A DNA stretch of 64,000 nucleotides from JAAYAY01 sp964563135 (GCA_964563135.1 CAZLWV010000019.1:1-64000), one strand, 5' to 3'. Shown: positions 36,514 to 46,257, counted from the first letter of the stretch. Notes: generated by a model from the sequence alone, not told the origin. Translations and numbers: made by a program.

Positions 36514-37860
36514 GTGGACGCGTCGCATACCTTCCGCAATTCGCCCTTCGTTCTCTGCGCCTTGGCGAGCGGTCTGGTCAGCCACGACCAGATCGACATT
36601 GCCCGTGGTCAGGTTGAACGTGAAGTCCATGTGGACGAGCTCGACGAGGGCACGTTTCAGAAGCGTCTGGCCGCGGTGCTTGTGGAACTGGGTTATCTCA
36701 ACCACTGGCAGGTGATCCAGCTGCAGCAGGGACGAACCAAGTTCACCTTGGGACTGTACCGCATTGTGGACTCGATCGGGCGAGGGGGGATGGGCCAGGT
36801 CTTCAAGGGAGAGCATCCCGTGCTCGGCCGCGAGGTGGCGATCAAAGTGCTTCCCCGCGAGAAATCGACACCGGAAGCTGTCGCCAACTTCAACCGGGAG
36901 ATGAAGACTCTGGCACGGCTGGATCATCCCAACCTGGTACGAGCGTATGATGCGGGGCAGGACGGCAGCGTCCATTTCCTCGTGACCGAATATGTAGCCG
37001 GGAGGGACCTGCGCAAACTGGTCCGCGCCCGCGGTCGACTGGACATGGCCACCGCGGCAAGTATCATCTCGCAGGTGGCGGCCGGCTTGCAGCATGCGCA
37101 TGAACAGGGGCTCGTTCATCGCGATGTGAAGCCGGGAAACGTGCTGGTCACCGCCGACGGGATCGCCAAGCTTTCCGACCTGGGCCTTGCCGGGCCGCTC
37201 GAGGGCGACCTGGCGAGCGATCCTCGTTTCGGCAAGATCGCCGGCACCGCCGACTACCTCTCGCCCGACCATATCCAGGCCCCATTCGACCCCAAGCCCG
37301 CCTGGGACATCTATTCGCTGGGCTGCACCCTCTATTACGCGGTCACGGGCAAAGTGCCGTTTCCGCTTCCGACCACGCAGGAGAAGGTTCGCGCTCACTG
37401 CGATCATCAGCCGATCGATCCGCGCCGGCTCAACAAGGACCTGGACGAGTCCTTCGTGGAGGTCATTTGGGAAATGATGGCCAAGGATCCCGCCCGGCGC
37501 ATCCAGACCGCCAGGGAAGTGATCGCAAGGCTTCGCCCTTGGGTGCCGGTGGACGACCATGTTCCCGCTCCCCCGGTCGCCGCGGAATCGCGGCTGGCGG
37601 CCAGAGATGCCTTCGGGCTGGCCGACACTCGCGCCAGTTTTCTTGACGGGCTGGAGCCGGCCGGTCAGCTCTCCCAGGTTTCGCAGACGACGGATCGCGT
37701 CGGGGCGGCCAACCACGAAACCGATTCGGCCATGGAGCTGCGGGCCGCCGTGGAGTCGCAGGTGAGCGTGATGGGGCCGCTGATCCTGTTCGTGGCGGTC
37801 CCTCTGGGCATCATGGGGCTGATTGCCGTGGCCTGGAGCGTGCTCTCGGCCATCGGCTGA
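36514..37860 (+). CDS. Membrane-anchored serine/threonine protein kinase with N-terminal helical module
   Basis: 448 residues. Helical module at about 8-75 (ASGLVSHDQIDIAR, LAAVLVELGYLNHWQV). Hanks-type kinase domain about 81-345: GRGGMGQV, Lys111 (AIKVL), HRDVKPGN with Asp204, and Mg-binding Asp222 in SDLGLA. The last has Leu in place of the usual Phe; GTADYLSPDH replaces the common GTPxYMSPE. A linker is followed by one C-terminal transmembrane helix (about 420-445). The GTG at 36514 starts the helical module. The kinase faces the cytoplasm and has no extracytoplasmic sensor. Similar N-terminal sequence occurs in the propeller protein at 41853-45443. Confidence 0.92.
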   Translation: MDASHTFRNSPFVLCALASGLVSHDQIDIARGQVEREVHVDELDEGTFQKRLAAVLVELGYLNHWQVIQLQQGRTKFTLGLYRIVDSIGRGGMGQVFKGEHPVLGREVAIKVLPREKSTPEAVANFNREMKTLARLDHPNLVRAYDAGQDGSVHFLVTEYVAGRDLRKLVRARGRLDMATAASIISQVAAGLQHAHEQGLVHRDVKPGNVLVTADGIAKLSDLGLAGPLEGDLASDPRFGKIAGTADYLSPDHIQAPFDPKPAWDIYSLGCTLYYAVTGKVPFPLPTTQEKVRAHCDHQPIDPRRLNKDLDESFVEVIWEMMAKDPARRIQTAREVIARLRPWVPVDDHVPAPPVAAESRLAARDAFGLADTRASFLDGLEPAGQLSQVSQTTDRVGAANHETDSAMELRAAVESQVSVMGPLILFVAVPLGIMGLIAVAWSVLSAIG

Positions 37861-37909
37861 ACGGCACCGGTCCGGTCGCTCTCCGATAAGCCCGCCGGGG
37901 CAGTGGCGG

Positions 37910-39346
37910 CTACGAACGTTTTGGGCCGGCCTCCGCCTTGGCGGCCCGCACCTGCTCGCCGAGCTTGTCCACCTCTCTCGGATCGAGATATTGCACCGCC
38001 AGCTTGTGGACTTTGTCGAACATCATGTCGATGCGCCGATTGATCAGCGGATCCTCGGATCTGAGTTTCTGACGCTGCTGGTCGAGGTGCTGCGTGAACT
38101 GGTCCCGTGTGCGGAGGGCGTAGACCTCGACGAGCATTGCGTCGGCCTCATCGGCCTTTCCCGCCTTGATTGCCGCGGCAATTCTCGCTGCCAGAACGGC
38201 CCGGCGGGTGACCACATCGAGAAGCTCCTCCTGGGCCGACATGATCGCGCCTTCTGCGGCCAGCCGCTGATCGTCGTCGATCACCGCCGCCTCGACCGAA
38301 TCCTCGATTCCCGGCACCAACGGGAGCCTGGCCAGCAGTTGCCCGCCATTTCGGATGTAAAGCAGTTGGAGCGGATAGGGAGCAGGTGGAATCAAGATCG
38401 AACCGGCGAGGTCCGTTCGCCCGAGCCAGGCCGTGGATTTCTCGCCCGGCTTCTGCAGGAACACGTCGTAGCCGCCGAGCGGACGACTGGAGCCGGTTCT
38501 GGCGCGGATCACCAGCCGAGTCGGCCTGGCGGGCGGCTTGACGGCCACGGCAAGCTCCTGCACCCGGCCCCTGCGTCTTCCGGCCAGGGCGCTATGAAGG
38601 CCCGAGTAGATGCGGCAGTCGAGCCGGGCCTGGTCGGCTTCTTCCACGGCAAGATAAGTCCATGGCAAGGGCAGGATTTTTTTCGGCTTTCCGTCGCGGT
38701 CGTCGTAGCGGATCACCGGCAGGAAGACAGCCCCCGCCTGCACGGCCAGCAGGGAGGTGTCGCGCGGCGGCAAACGGCCGGCGCGGAGGCGGAGTTCCGC
38801 TTTGTCGCCTTCGTTGGATCGGATCGAGGCCAAGGGCGTGAAGGTTTCGATCACGGCCGAGAACAGCGAGTCGGCCAGCAGGGCGGCCTGGAATACGTCT
38901 TTCTGCACGACGGCCGAGAAATTCTGCGTCCGCACGTCCAGTTCGCGGGCCGCCAAATGGAACCCGATCACGCCGGGGGTGATGGTGACGAGGGTGACCT
39001 TGTCCTTCGCGAGGATCTCCTGGGGAAGTGCGGCGACCGCCACGCCCTCCAGATTGGTCAGCATGGCTTGCCTCAGGGCGGGCTCGGGTTGCGAGGCGGT
39101 CAGCCTCCATGCGGCGCCGATGGTGCTATCCACCCGGTCGATCAGTTCGCGTCCCAGCTCATCGAGGGCCCGGTCCGGAATTTCGGGCATCCGGTCGGCC
39201 GCGACGTAGACGTGAAACTGGTAAGGAGTCAGTTCCCAGACCGCCTGGGCACAGCCCACTCGCGGCCGGCCTGTCGCGCAGGCCGCCACCAGCAGCATCG
39301 CCAGCGATGTGGTCGTTCGGCGGGTATTCCGGTGCGGATGGATCAT
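37910..39346 (-). CDS. Secreted protein of unknown function, last gene of the ExbB/ExbD cluster
   Basis: 478 residues. Signal peptide about 1-34 (basic n-region HPHRNTRRTTT, then SLAMLLVAACA; AACATGRP could also be a lipobox). The middle is beta-rich, with IPDRALDELGRELIDRVDS before it; the C-terminal 120 residues are charged and helical. No family recognised. The ATG at 39346 overlaps the stop of the binding-protein gene (ATGA) and is convergent with the kinase, whose stop is 49 bp away. Tight coupling suggests it works with the preceding binding protein. Confidence 0.75.
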   Translation of the reverse strand: MIHPHRNTRRTTTSLAMLLVAACATGRPRVGCAQAVWELTPYQFHVYVAADRMPEIPDRALDELGRELIDRVDSTIGAAWRLTASQPEPALRQAMLTNLEGVAVAALPQEILAKDKVTLVTITPGVIGFHLAARELDVRTQNFSAVVQKDVFQAALLADSLFSAVIETFTPLASIRSNEGDKAELRLRAGRLPPRDTSLLAVQAGAVFLPVIRYDDRDGKPKKILPLPWTYLAVEEADQARLDCRIYSGLHSALAGRRRGRVQELAVAVKPPARPTRLVIRARTGSSRPLGGYDVFLQKPGEKSTAWLGRTDLAGSILIPPAPYPLQLLYIRNGGQLLARLPLVPGIEDSVEAAVIDDDQRLAAEGAIMSAQEELLDVVTRRAVLAARIAAAIKAGKADEADAMLVEVYALRTRDQFTQHLDQQRQKLRSEDPLINRRIDMMFDKVHKLAVQYLDPREVDKLGEQVRAAKAEAGPKRS

Positions 39347-41856
39347 TTCTTGTTCGACGCGGCGGGGCTGCCTGCCCGCCACTCCTCAACATACTGATAG
39401 AGAGTGACCGGGGAATCGCCAAGCCCTTCCAGATTGTGTACGTGGGCGAAGTAGTCGCTGAGCTGCCAGAGGGGAATCACGGTCACTTCGGAATTGGCGA
39501 GTTCATGGATCTCGCGCAAGCGGCGGCCCACGGTCGGCCAGTCGACCGACTGGCGAAGCTGCAGCAGGGCCTGTCGCATGTAGGGGCTTGCCTCGGCCAT
39601 CAGGCCGCCATCTCCCAGCAGCCGTTCGGCATCGACGATCGGCTCCCACATTGCCAGTTCTGCGTAGAGCAGATCCACATCGTCGGGGATCCGGTCGGGA
39701 AGCTCGGGCCCCATTTCCTTGAGCGCAACCTGGATGCCGAGGACTTTCAGTTGCCGCTGAATTTGTGTTGCGGCGATTCTGGCCATTTCGGTGGGGGGAT
39801 GCGCCAGTAGGGTCACCGGCGCCTGCTTCACGGTCGCCCCCTTCTTCTTCTCCGCCTCGACGAATTCCTGGAACGCCACTTCGGCCAGCGCCACGGCCAG
39901 GTGGGGTTCGTACGTCCGCGGCTCGATCGACTTGTCGTAGCCGTAGTTCAGCGGATCGCCGGAGGTCACACCCGCGGAGAACGGACCGCTGATCAACTGG
40001 CACCCCGGAATGTCGCCGCGGCCAACGAGGATATTGAAGATCGCCTGGCGATGGATGCCATAGGCCAGTGCCCGCCGGTAGGCGCGGCGCGAGGTCAGCT
40101 TGCCTTTCGGATTGGGGATCAGGCAGTGAACGAGCGGGGCCGCGTAGCGTTTGACATCCACGCCCGGCAGGGCCCGGAACTTCTCCAGTTCCCAGAGGTT
40201 CACCCGATCGACGACGTCGACGTCGCCCCGCCGCATGGCGCTGAACATGTCGTCTCCCGATGCGAATTGCCGCTCCACGATTTCTTTGGGGCGGGACTCA
40301 CCGCCGCCGAAATACGAGGTGTTCGTGAGAAACACGGCTTCTTCCCCTTCCGGCGGCTTGACGAGGTACGGACCGATCGAGCGGCTTGTCTTTGCGCCGC
40401 CGAAAGAAATCTCTCCCGTCGAAACCGGCGTCTGCAGCAAGGCCTGGGGAAGCACGAACGGCCGTTTGAGGCGGACAACGGTCGTGAAGACGTTGCTGAC
40501 CGAGACCGATTCGAACAGGCTGCTCCACAACGGCGTCCCCTCGGAGTCGGCGGGGTCTGCCATGCGGAGAAGCTGCCGAGACAGGTCGTAGCCGGTCAGC
40601 ACCGTGCTATTGTCTGCGACCGGGATGTCTGGTCGGAGGCGGAACTCAAGCAGCCGTCCGAGGTCCTCGACTTTCATCTCGCCCACCGGACAGATGTACT
40701 TGCCGCCTTCCACGCCGGCGCCCACGAATTCCAGCAGGGTCCGCTCCACCAGCCGGCCTGTTCTCCGCGAGGCCCAGTCGTGCAATCGTCCCGATTGATG
40801 AACGGTGGCCGGTGTCTGGACGGCCACCACGTACCGCGGGTAGAGCGAGGCCAGTTCTGCCCGCAGCTCCGGCGCGCCGGGCAGTTCGGGCCAGATTGCG
40901 GCGACCTGCCGGATGTACCTCTGCGCCTCCCGCATGCGTTTCTCCTCGATGGCCAGGCGCGCGTCGGCGAGTTCCTTTTCGGCCAGTTTCTGGAGGTGGT
41001 CCCGCCAGGTCGCGACCACCTGGTTGTCCGGCGAGACTCTGGCCAGACTGTCCAGGTAATCGCGGGCAATCCAGTATCGCTGGGCGTTGACCTCTTTCTC
41101 GACCAGTTTGGCCGTCGCGCCGGTCAAGGCCTGGTCGAGCCTCGGCCACTGCGGGGTCCGCTCGTGAAGCTCGCGAAGGCGGGCCAGTGCGCCGTCGAAT
41201 TTTCCGGCGATCTGCAGGGCCTTGGCCTCTTCGAAGAGATAGTTGTCATAGGCGTTTCGAAGCCCGGGCAGGTCGGGTCTCTCGTTTTCGAGGTGCACGA
41301 AGTACTGGTAGGCGTCTTCGAACCGTCCAGCGGCCACCAGGCCGTTGACTTCGTTGAGAAGGAGCTGCTCGAACAGTTCGATCTTGGTGATGACCCGCCA
41401 GAGGCATTCGTACTGGGTCCCCGGTTCGTTAATCGGCTCGACAATCAGCCGGCCGCTTTCGGGCAGTTTCTCGGGCAGCTTGCGGTTTGGAAACTGCTTG
41501 TTGAGCGGCAGCACATCCAGGACTCTGTTATCGTTTGTTGCGTCAAGCGTGATCCGGTCAAACGGGCGTTGTTCGTAGAGCGGCCTCTGCTCCTGCCCCG
41601 CCGCCGGCCACGCCAGCAGCGCGATCCATGCCGCGAGCAGCCGCAACCTCCCCCACGACCGCCGCCCTACGGCGGACGGGGAGTCGGGGTGGGATGCGAG
41701 CCGCCGCCGGGCGGCGGCGAAGCCTGCCGGCGCGGGTTTCAACCGGGCCGTGCCGATCGGCGATCGATTCTCGCTTGGTCGTGGGTTGCGGAACACCATG
41801 GGCTGCGGCGTCGGGAGTTCGGGTGAGAGGAACGGGCGGCGGAATCCGGCGGTCAC
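39343..41856 (-). CDS. OppA-like (SBP family 5) substrate-binding protein with N-terminal helical repeats
   Basis: 837 residues from GTG 41856. Hydrophobic signal or anchor near residues 70-88 (LRLLAAWIALLAWPAAG), helical TPR-like repeats about 140-310, and a C-terminal ABC-type peptide/solute-binding protein domain about 330-825 (YDLSRQLL, YLVKPPEGEEAVFLTN, LAYGIHRQAIF, ANSEVTVIPLWQL). No permease or ATPase genes are present, so it is not part of a standard ABC transporter here. The first about 65 residues are low complexity and contain strong DNA palindromes (separate entry), so the true start may be internal; the signal-like segment is the first believable protein. GTGA overlap with the upstream gene. 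Confidence 0.82.
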   Translation of the reverse strand: MTAGFRRPFLSPELPTPQPMVFRNPRPSENRSPIGTARLKPAPAGFAAARRRLASHPDSPSAVGRRSWGRLRLLAAWIALLAWPAAGQEQRPLYEQRPFDRITLDATNDNRVLDVLPLNKQFPNRKLPEKLPESGRLIVEPINEPGTQYECLWRVITKIELFEQLLLNEVNGLVAAGRFEDAYQYFVHLENERPDLPGLRNAYDNYLFEEAKALQIAGKFDGALARLRELHERTPQWPRLDQALTGATAKLVEKEVNAQRYWIARDYLDSLARVSPDNQVVATWRDHLQKLAEKELADARLAIEEKRMREAQRYIRQVAAIWPELPGAPELRAELASLYPRYVVAVQTPATVHQSGRLHDWASRRTGRLVERTLLEFVGAGVEGGKYICPVGEMKVEDLGRLLEFRLRPDIPVADNSTVLTGYDLSRQLLRMADPADSEGTPLWSSLFESVSVSNVFTTVVRLKRPFVLPQALLQTPVSTGEISFGGAKTSRSIGPYLVKPPEGEEAVFLTNTSYFGGGESRPKEIVERQFASGDDMFSAMRRGDVDVVDRVNLWELEKFRALPGVDVKRYAAPLVHCLIPNPKGKLTSRRAYRRALAYGIHRQAIFNILVGRGDIPGCQLISGPFSAGVTSGDPLNYGYDKSIEPRTYEPHLAVALAEVAFQEFVEAEKKKGATVKQAPVTLLAHPPTEMARIAATQIQRQLKVLGIQVALKEMGPELPDRIPDDVDLLYAELAMWEPIVDAERLLGDGGLMAEASPYMRQALLQLRQSVDWPTVGRRLREIHELANSEVTVIPLWQLSDYFAHVHNLEGLGDSPVTLYQYVEEWRAGSPAASNKK
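41662..41718. repeat. G+C-rich palindromes in the 5' part of the binding-protein gene
   Basis: Two adjacent palindromes: CCGCC/GGCGG at 41662-41675, and a 9-bp arm pair GCCGCCGCC/GGCGGCGGC at 41700-41718 with a single-base centre. Slightly further on, CCGGCGCGGGTTTC (about 41728-41741) also occurs next to repeat copy B (about 55576-55589). This looks like a fragment of an intergenic repeat captured within the predicted reading frame. Confidence 0.4.
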
Positions 41857-44800
41857 GGTTTTGCGAGGAGGTAGAGAGTGCCATCATGTCCGGCCACCAG
41901 CAGGCGGCTACCGAGCAAGGCCAGCCCGGAGCCGAGGGCGAGCCCCGTTTCTTCCTGAGCGAGCTGCTCTCCCGTGGCCGGGTCGACTCGCCACACCACA
42001 CCCGAGGCCGAGGCGAACAGCCAGTGGGGCCCCTCCACGAGCGGCTCGCCGGTCGGGACGCCGTGGGGGAGCTTATCGCTTCGCATCTTCCCGGAGGAAT
42101 CCACCACGTGCATCAGGTTGTCGCTGGTGATCAGCAGCACGTGCTCGCCGATCCTCACCGGGCCGACGACACACCTGGCACCGAGCGGCTTGCGCACCCG
42201 GTCGGTCAACCCCGGCAAGTCCAGCCGCACGAACGAATCGGTTCGGTCCACGGCGTACACCCGGTTACCGAGCACGGCAATCGGCGAGGCGATCGGATCT
42301 TCGAGCTGCGCCGTGGCGGCCACGGCAAGGTGTTTTTCCGGGTCTTCCTTGACGACGACACGATGAACTGCGCCGCTGTCGTCGGCGATCACGAACTGGT
42401 CGCGTCCGATGATCTCCGGTCGCGACCACTTGTACTTGCGGCCCGCTACCAGCGGCGGCTGGAAGGGCCTGGCCAGAGGCGAGCCGGTTGCGGGGTCGAG
42501 CAGAAGCACCCGGCCTTCTGCGACGGGCACCAGAAGGCCACCGGCCAACGCGGTCGCGTCGCCCGAGAGCGGACTGGAGAGGGCCACCGACCGGATCCGC
42601 GCCGCATCGGCCGCAGGCCCCGGCACAAACACCGAAATGTCCGCCGGCTGGCTCCCGCGCAGCATGGCAACCATGCCGCCGGGAAGCCCGAGCACCTGCC
42701 GGACCGGCCCGGTCAGATCCGCGCCGGGGATGATCCTGGTGGGCGTGTCGTGGAAGGCCACCGTGCCCTCGGCCGGGGGCGGAATCTGGAACACGCCTCC
42801 CACCGCGGTTGCCGCCACGATCGGCTTGGTCGGGTCTTCGACGATCGGAGTGCCGGCCACAGGCGATGCCAGGGTAGTTTCCCAGCAAACCACCCCTTCC
42901 CGGCTGCTCACCGCAGAGACAGCCACACCCGGCAATCCCTGTCGATGGCGAACGTGGATCACGGCCTCGCCGGCCACGACCGGCGGCTGGAGGGAGACAC
43001 TCGCCTGATTGACGGTCCACGCCGGATTGAGCCGGCGTTCCGAGGCACGGACGGCGTACTGGGTCAACTCGGTGCCGGCGATCCAGATTCGGCCGGTTGC
43101 CATGGTCGCGTAGCGCACCAGGTCGCTTTGCTCTTCGCTCGGCGCGGTGCCTTCAGCCGACAACGACAACGGCTCCTTGCCTTCCACGCCCGTGAGCTGG
43201 AAGACGCTGACGGCGCCAGCATCGGTGGCTATGAGAACCTGGGGGCCGTTGACGATCGGTGCAAGATAATGGTGCCCCTTGAGCCGGACCTGCTGAACGA
43301 CCTGAAACGGCGGCGTTTCCCCGTTTGGCGCCGGAGGACTGATGTCGAGGACTTTGACCACCGAGTCACGGACTCTGTCGTTTTCGCAGATCAGCAGATA
43401 GTGGCTGATGCGAACCGGCGGGACGATGATGCTTCCCGATTCGTGCGCCAGATAGATCACTCGGCTGCAACTTCCGTCGGCGGCCGAAAGTACGAACAGG
43501 CTGGAATGCTCGCCCACCTGGTAGAGGTCGTTTCCGCTGCCGGCGCCGACCGGGCCGACACGAAGCGGTTGCGGCAACTGGGTGTATCCTGCCGAGTCGC
43601 CCGTCTCCAGATCCAGCGACACCAGCCGCCCGGAGAGGGTTGCCACATACACGCGGCTGCCGATCACAACCGGATGGGCATCGAAGGGTTCGGCGACCGG
43701 AAACCGCCAGCGGATCTTTCCGGTAGAGGCCTCCACCCGGAGCAGCTCCTGGCGGGAACGGCTCACCATGAGGGGATCCGCCCCAGGACTATCGGAAACA
43801 GGAATCGGTGGGCACTGTGCCCCCCGCACGTTCTGCTCGAAGCCAATATCGCGCCGCCAGAGCACCTTGCCTTCCGATGCTTCCAAGCCGTAGACCGCTC
43901 CGCCCGCCACCGCGAAGATCCGTTGCTCGGCAACTCCGGCGAGGGGGGATTGTATGTTCCGCTGAGCGAGCCCCACGGTCGCAACCGCCTTGGTCTCCGG
44001 TTCGTCCGTCAGGGGCTTGACCGCCTGCTGGACCTGTTTGACAGCCGCCTGCTCGGCGGCCGAAACGGTTCGCACCGCACTGGCCAGCGACTCATTCTCG
44101 CGGAGAACGGGATACTCCTTGAGCAGTTCGTGGCGCAGGCTGTAGGCGGTCTGGGGCTGCCCCTCTTCGGCCGCTTTGATCATCGCCGCCACGGTTCCCA
44201 CGAGCTGTTCGTCGCGGGCGATTTCGCGGCGAGTCAGGGCGATGAGTGCCTCGATTTCCTGGAGCCGCTCCTGGGGACGCGATGCACTCGGCACATACTT
44301 TTCCACGAGTCTCAAGGCTTCGTCGGCCAGGTCAGCCGTCTTGCTGTCGTGGCTGCGCTGTGCGCCGCCGGCCAGTCCTTCGGCGATATCGGGCAGCAGC
44401 GAAGCCAGCTCGGGACGAGCTTCGGTGGCGAACAATCCCTCCCCTGAAATCAGCGGGATCTCGGCCTTGGCGACATCCAGGGCATGGGGCCATTCTCCCC
44501 CCACGGCCTGCCGCATCTTTGCCAGGCTCAGGCGAATCCGGGCCTTGCCGATCCCTGCGTGCTTGGGGAACTTCTTGACGAACTGGGCGTAGGAATCTTC
44601 CGCCTGCTTGTACGCCCCGTCTTCGTAGTACTTCTCGGCCTGGGCCAGCATGGCATCGGCCCCGCGGCCGGCCAGAACGAATACAAACACGAGCAGCATG
44701 ATGATCAGAAACAGCAGCGTCCCGCCGCCGATCAGCATGAGCTTGGAATCCCAGACACTCCGCTTCTCGCCGCCGCCGGCATCCTTTCCTTGACGCTTGG

Positions 44801-45443
44801 GGCGAGCGACGTAGACCGCTCCACCGGCTCCAAGCTGGTCGAGCGGGCCGCCGAGCTCTTCGATCTCTTCCAGGCCTTCGATCAGCGAGGGCGCGGGGGA
44901 AACCGGCGCGGCCGGGGGAATCGACGCGGCGGGAGGAGCGGGGCGAATCGGCACGGCCGGCTGGATCAGCGTTGCCGGCGGAATGGGCGCTGCAGGCGAA
45001 GCCGGTGCAGAGGGTTTCGCTGTGGGGGGAGGCTGGTCGACCGTGGGCGGACGCCAGGGCTTCTCGTCGTCGAGTTCCTGGAGCCCCCAGTCTTCCTCCT
45101 CGTTCATCTCCAGGTGGGCTGCCTCCTCGGCCGGCTTCAGCTCCTCGTCCTCCTCTTCCTCCTCAAGCGGCGCCAACCCGAGGCCGCCTGGTTGCGGCCT
45201 GTTTTCGGCGGATCTTCGCCCCGGAGGAGGTGCAGCCGGCTGCTCGTCCAGTTCGGCCCGATCGAGAAGCCGCTGGGCCAGCTTGCGCGAAAGGTGACCT
45301 TTGTCGACCAGACGTTTTGCCAGGAGCGCGGCCGAGACCGGAGCCATCGACTGCTCCACCCGCCGCCGAAGGTCCCGCACCAGACTGGGGTCCAGCAGGT
45401 CCTTCTGTTCCAGAATGTCGATGAATTCTTCCGCCGAGATCAT
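41853..45443 (-). CDS. Single-pass membrane protein: helical module, disordered linker, TPR and PQQ-like beta-propeller
   Basis: 1196 residues. Residues 1-65 form a cytoplasmic helical module (EEFIDILEQKDLLDPSLV, LAKRLVDKGHLSRKLAQRLL). Acidic and then proline/alanine-rich linker to about 230. Transmembrane helix 235-258 (MLIGGGTLLFLIIMLLVFVF). Outside are a TPR (AQAEKYYEDGAYKQAEDSYA), a helical region to about 490 and PQQ/BamB-like propeller blades (LEASEGKVLWRRD, VEASTGKIRWRFP, LDLETGDSAGY, VDPATGEQLAQ). The ATG at 45443, with GGGAGACGG upstream, starts the helical module. It follows the ExbD gene by 150 bp and overlaps the binding-protein gene. Probably a sensor or scaffold that spans the inner membrane. 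Confidence 0.85.
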   Translation of the reverse strand: MISAEEFIDILEQKDLLDPSLVRDLRRRVEQSMAPVSAALLAKRLVDKGHLSRKLAQRLLDRAELDEQPAAPPPGRRSAENRPQPGGLGLAPLEEEEEDEELKPAEEAAHLEMNEEEDWGLQELDDEKPWRPPTVDQPPPTAKPSAPASPAAPIPPATLIQPAVPIRPAPPAASIPPAAPVSPAPSLIEGLEEIEELGGPLDQLGAGGAVYVARPKRQGKDAGGGEKRSVWDSKLMLIGGGTLLFLIIMLLVFVFVLAGRGADAMLAQAEKYYEDGAYKQAEDSYAQFVKKFPKHAGIGKARIRLSLAKMRQAVGGEWPHALDVAKAEIPLISGEGLFATEARPELASLLPDIAEGLAGGAQRSHDSKTADLADEALRLVEKYVPSASRPQERLQEIEALIALTRREIARDEQLVGTVAAMIKAAEEGQPQTAYSLRHELLKEYPVLRENESLASAVRTVSAAEQAAVKQVQQAVKPLTDEPETKAVATVGLAQRNIQSPLAGVAEQRIFAVAGGAVYGLEASEGKVLWRRDIGFEQNVRGAQCPPIPVSDSPGADPLMVSRSRQELLRVEASTGKIRWRFPVAEPFDAHPVVIGSRVYVATLSGRLVSLDLETGDSAGYTQLPQPLRVGPVGAGSGNDLYQVGEHSSLFVLSAADGSCSRVIYLAHESGSIIVPPVRISHYLLICENDRVRDSVVKVLDISPPAPNGETPPFQVVQQVRLKGHHYLAPIVNGPQVLIATDAGAVSVFQLTGVEGKEPLSLSAEGTAPSEEQSDLVRYATMATGRIWIAGTELTQYAVRASERRLNPAWTVNQASVSLQPPVVAGEAVIHVRHRQGLPGVAVSAVSSREGVVCWETTLASPVAGTPIVEDPTKPIVAATAVGGVFQIPPPAEGTVAFHDTPTRIIPGADLTGPVRQVLGLPGGMVAMLRGSQPADISVFVPGPAADAARIRSVALSSPLSGDATALAGGLLVPVAEGRVLLLDPATGSPLARPFQPPLVAGRKYKWSRPEIIGRDQFVIADDSGAVHRVVVKEDPEKHLAVAATAQLEDPIASPIAVLGNRVYAVDRTDSFVRLDLPGLTDRVRKPLGARCVVGPVRIGEHVLLITSDNLMHVVDSSGKMRSDKLPHGVPTGEPLVEGPHWLFASASGVVWRVDPATGEQLAQEETGLALGSGLALLGSRLLVAGHDGTLYLLAKP

Positions 45444-45593
45444 TCCGTCTCCCACGTCATGGGTTCTGTCGTCGAATCGTCGCAACCGCCCTGTGGGGCG
45501 TTTTGGAAACCGGTATCGGCTGCAGTATCCTGGGTGTCGAGCCGGCAGCACCCGTCATGTGTCGGATGCGGGTACCGTCTCTGCCGCAGCCTA

Positions 45594-46220
45594 TTAAAGC
45601 TGTTCCTCATCCACGTACGCGAGCCGGATATCCTGCAGCCCTTCCGAATTCCCCGCGTCGAGGGCCCGCACGACCGTCTCGTGGCGGCACTCCCGGTCCG
45701 CCATCACGATCAAGGTGGCTGGTCGCGCACTCCCGGAATCTCCCTCGAGCGCGTCCCGCAGCTTGACCAGCAGATCCTGCTCGCTGGTCGCCTCGCGATC
45801 GTTCACCCAGATCGTATCATCTTTTGCGATCTGGATGATGATCGAGTCTTCCATGTCGATCTGCACGGCTTGCTGCTGTTCAGCAGCATCGTCCGGTTCC
45901 GGCGGCGGCGTTTCGATCGACATCTGCAACGAAAACGCCGCCGTTACCATGAAGAAAATGAACAACTGGAAGGTCACGTCGACCATCGGCGTCATGTCCA
46001 GTCCGTCGTCCTTGCTCCGCATGACCGCCAGGTCCAGGGGTTCCGGTTCCTCGTCGTCGGGGATCGGCAGCGGTTCCGAAACCGGTTCTGCGGCCGGCGC
46101 CGGCAGGGCCGGAACGACCAGTTCGGCGCCGCATCCGGAACACGCCACACGGCGGCCGGCAAGCGACTCTTTGGCTGCGTATTTCTTCCCGCAGTTGCCG
46201 CAGGAGAACTGAATCTTCAC
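45594..46220 (-). CDS. exbD: ExbD/TolR-type protein with N-terminal zinc ribbon
   Basis: 208 residues. Residues 7-30 are a CxxC...CxxC zinc ribbon (SCGNCGKKY, VACSGCG). An acidic/proline linker precedes the ExbD core: MTPMVDVTFQLFIFFMV, a transmembrane helix carrying the conserved channel aspartate, then a periplasmic domain (IIIQIAKDDTIWVNDREAT). ExbD inserts with its N-terminus in the cytoplasm, so the zinc ribbon faces inside. The start codon is GTG at 46220 with AGGCGGA upstream; it is chosen because the ribbon begins at residue 3. The gene is 37 bp after a second exbD. Confidence 0.9.
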   Translation of the reverse strand: MKIQFSCGNCGKKYAAKESLAGRRVACSGCGAELVVPALPAPAAEPVSEPLPIPDDEEPEPLDLAVMRSKDDGLDMTPMVDVTFQLFIFFMVTAAFSLQMSIETPPPEPDDAAEQQQAVQIDMEDSIIIQIAKDDTIWVNDREATSEQDLLVKLRDALEGDSGSARPATLIVMADRECRHETVVRALDAGNSEGLQDIRLAYVDEEQL

Positions 46221-46257
46221 GTTTCCGCCTGCAAGTTTCTACTGGTAACAATGCTCG

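Noticed and set aside
39343..41856. Complete peptide ABC transporter
   Set aside because: Only a binding-protein-like component is present; no permease or ATPase genes exist in the cluster.
41628..44447. 939-codon plus-strand open frame
   Set aside because: Shadow of the propeller/TPR protein on the other strand; no start signal or recognisable motif.
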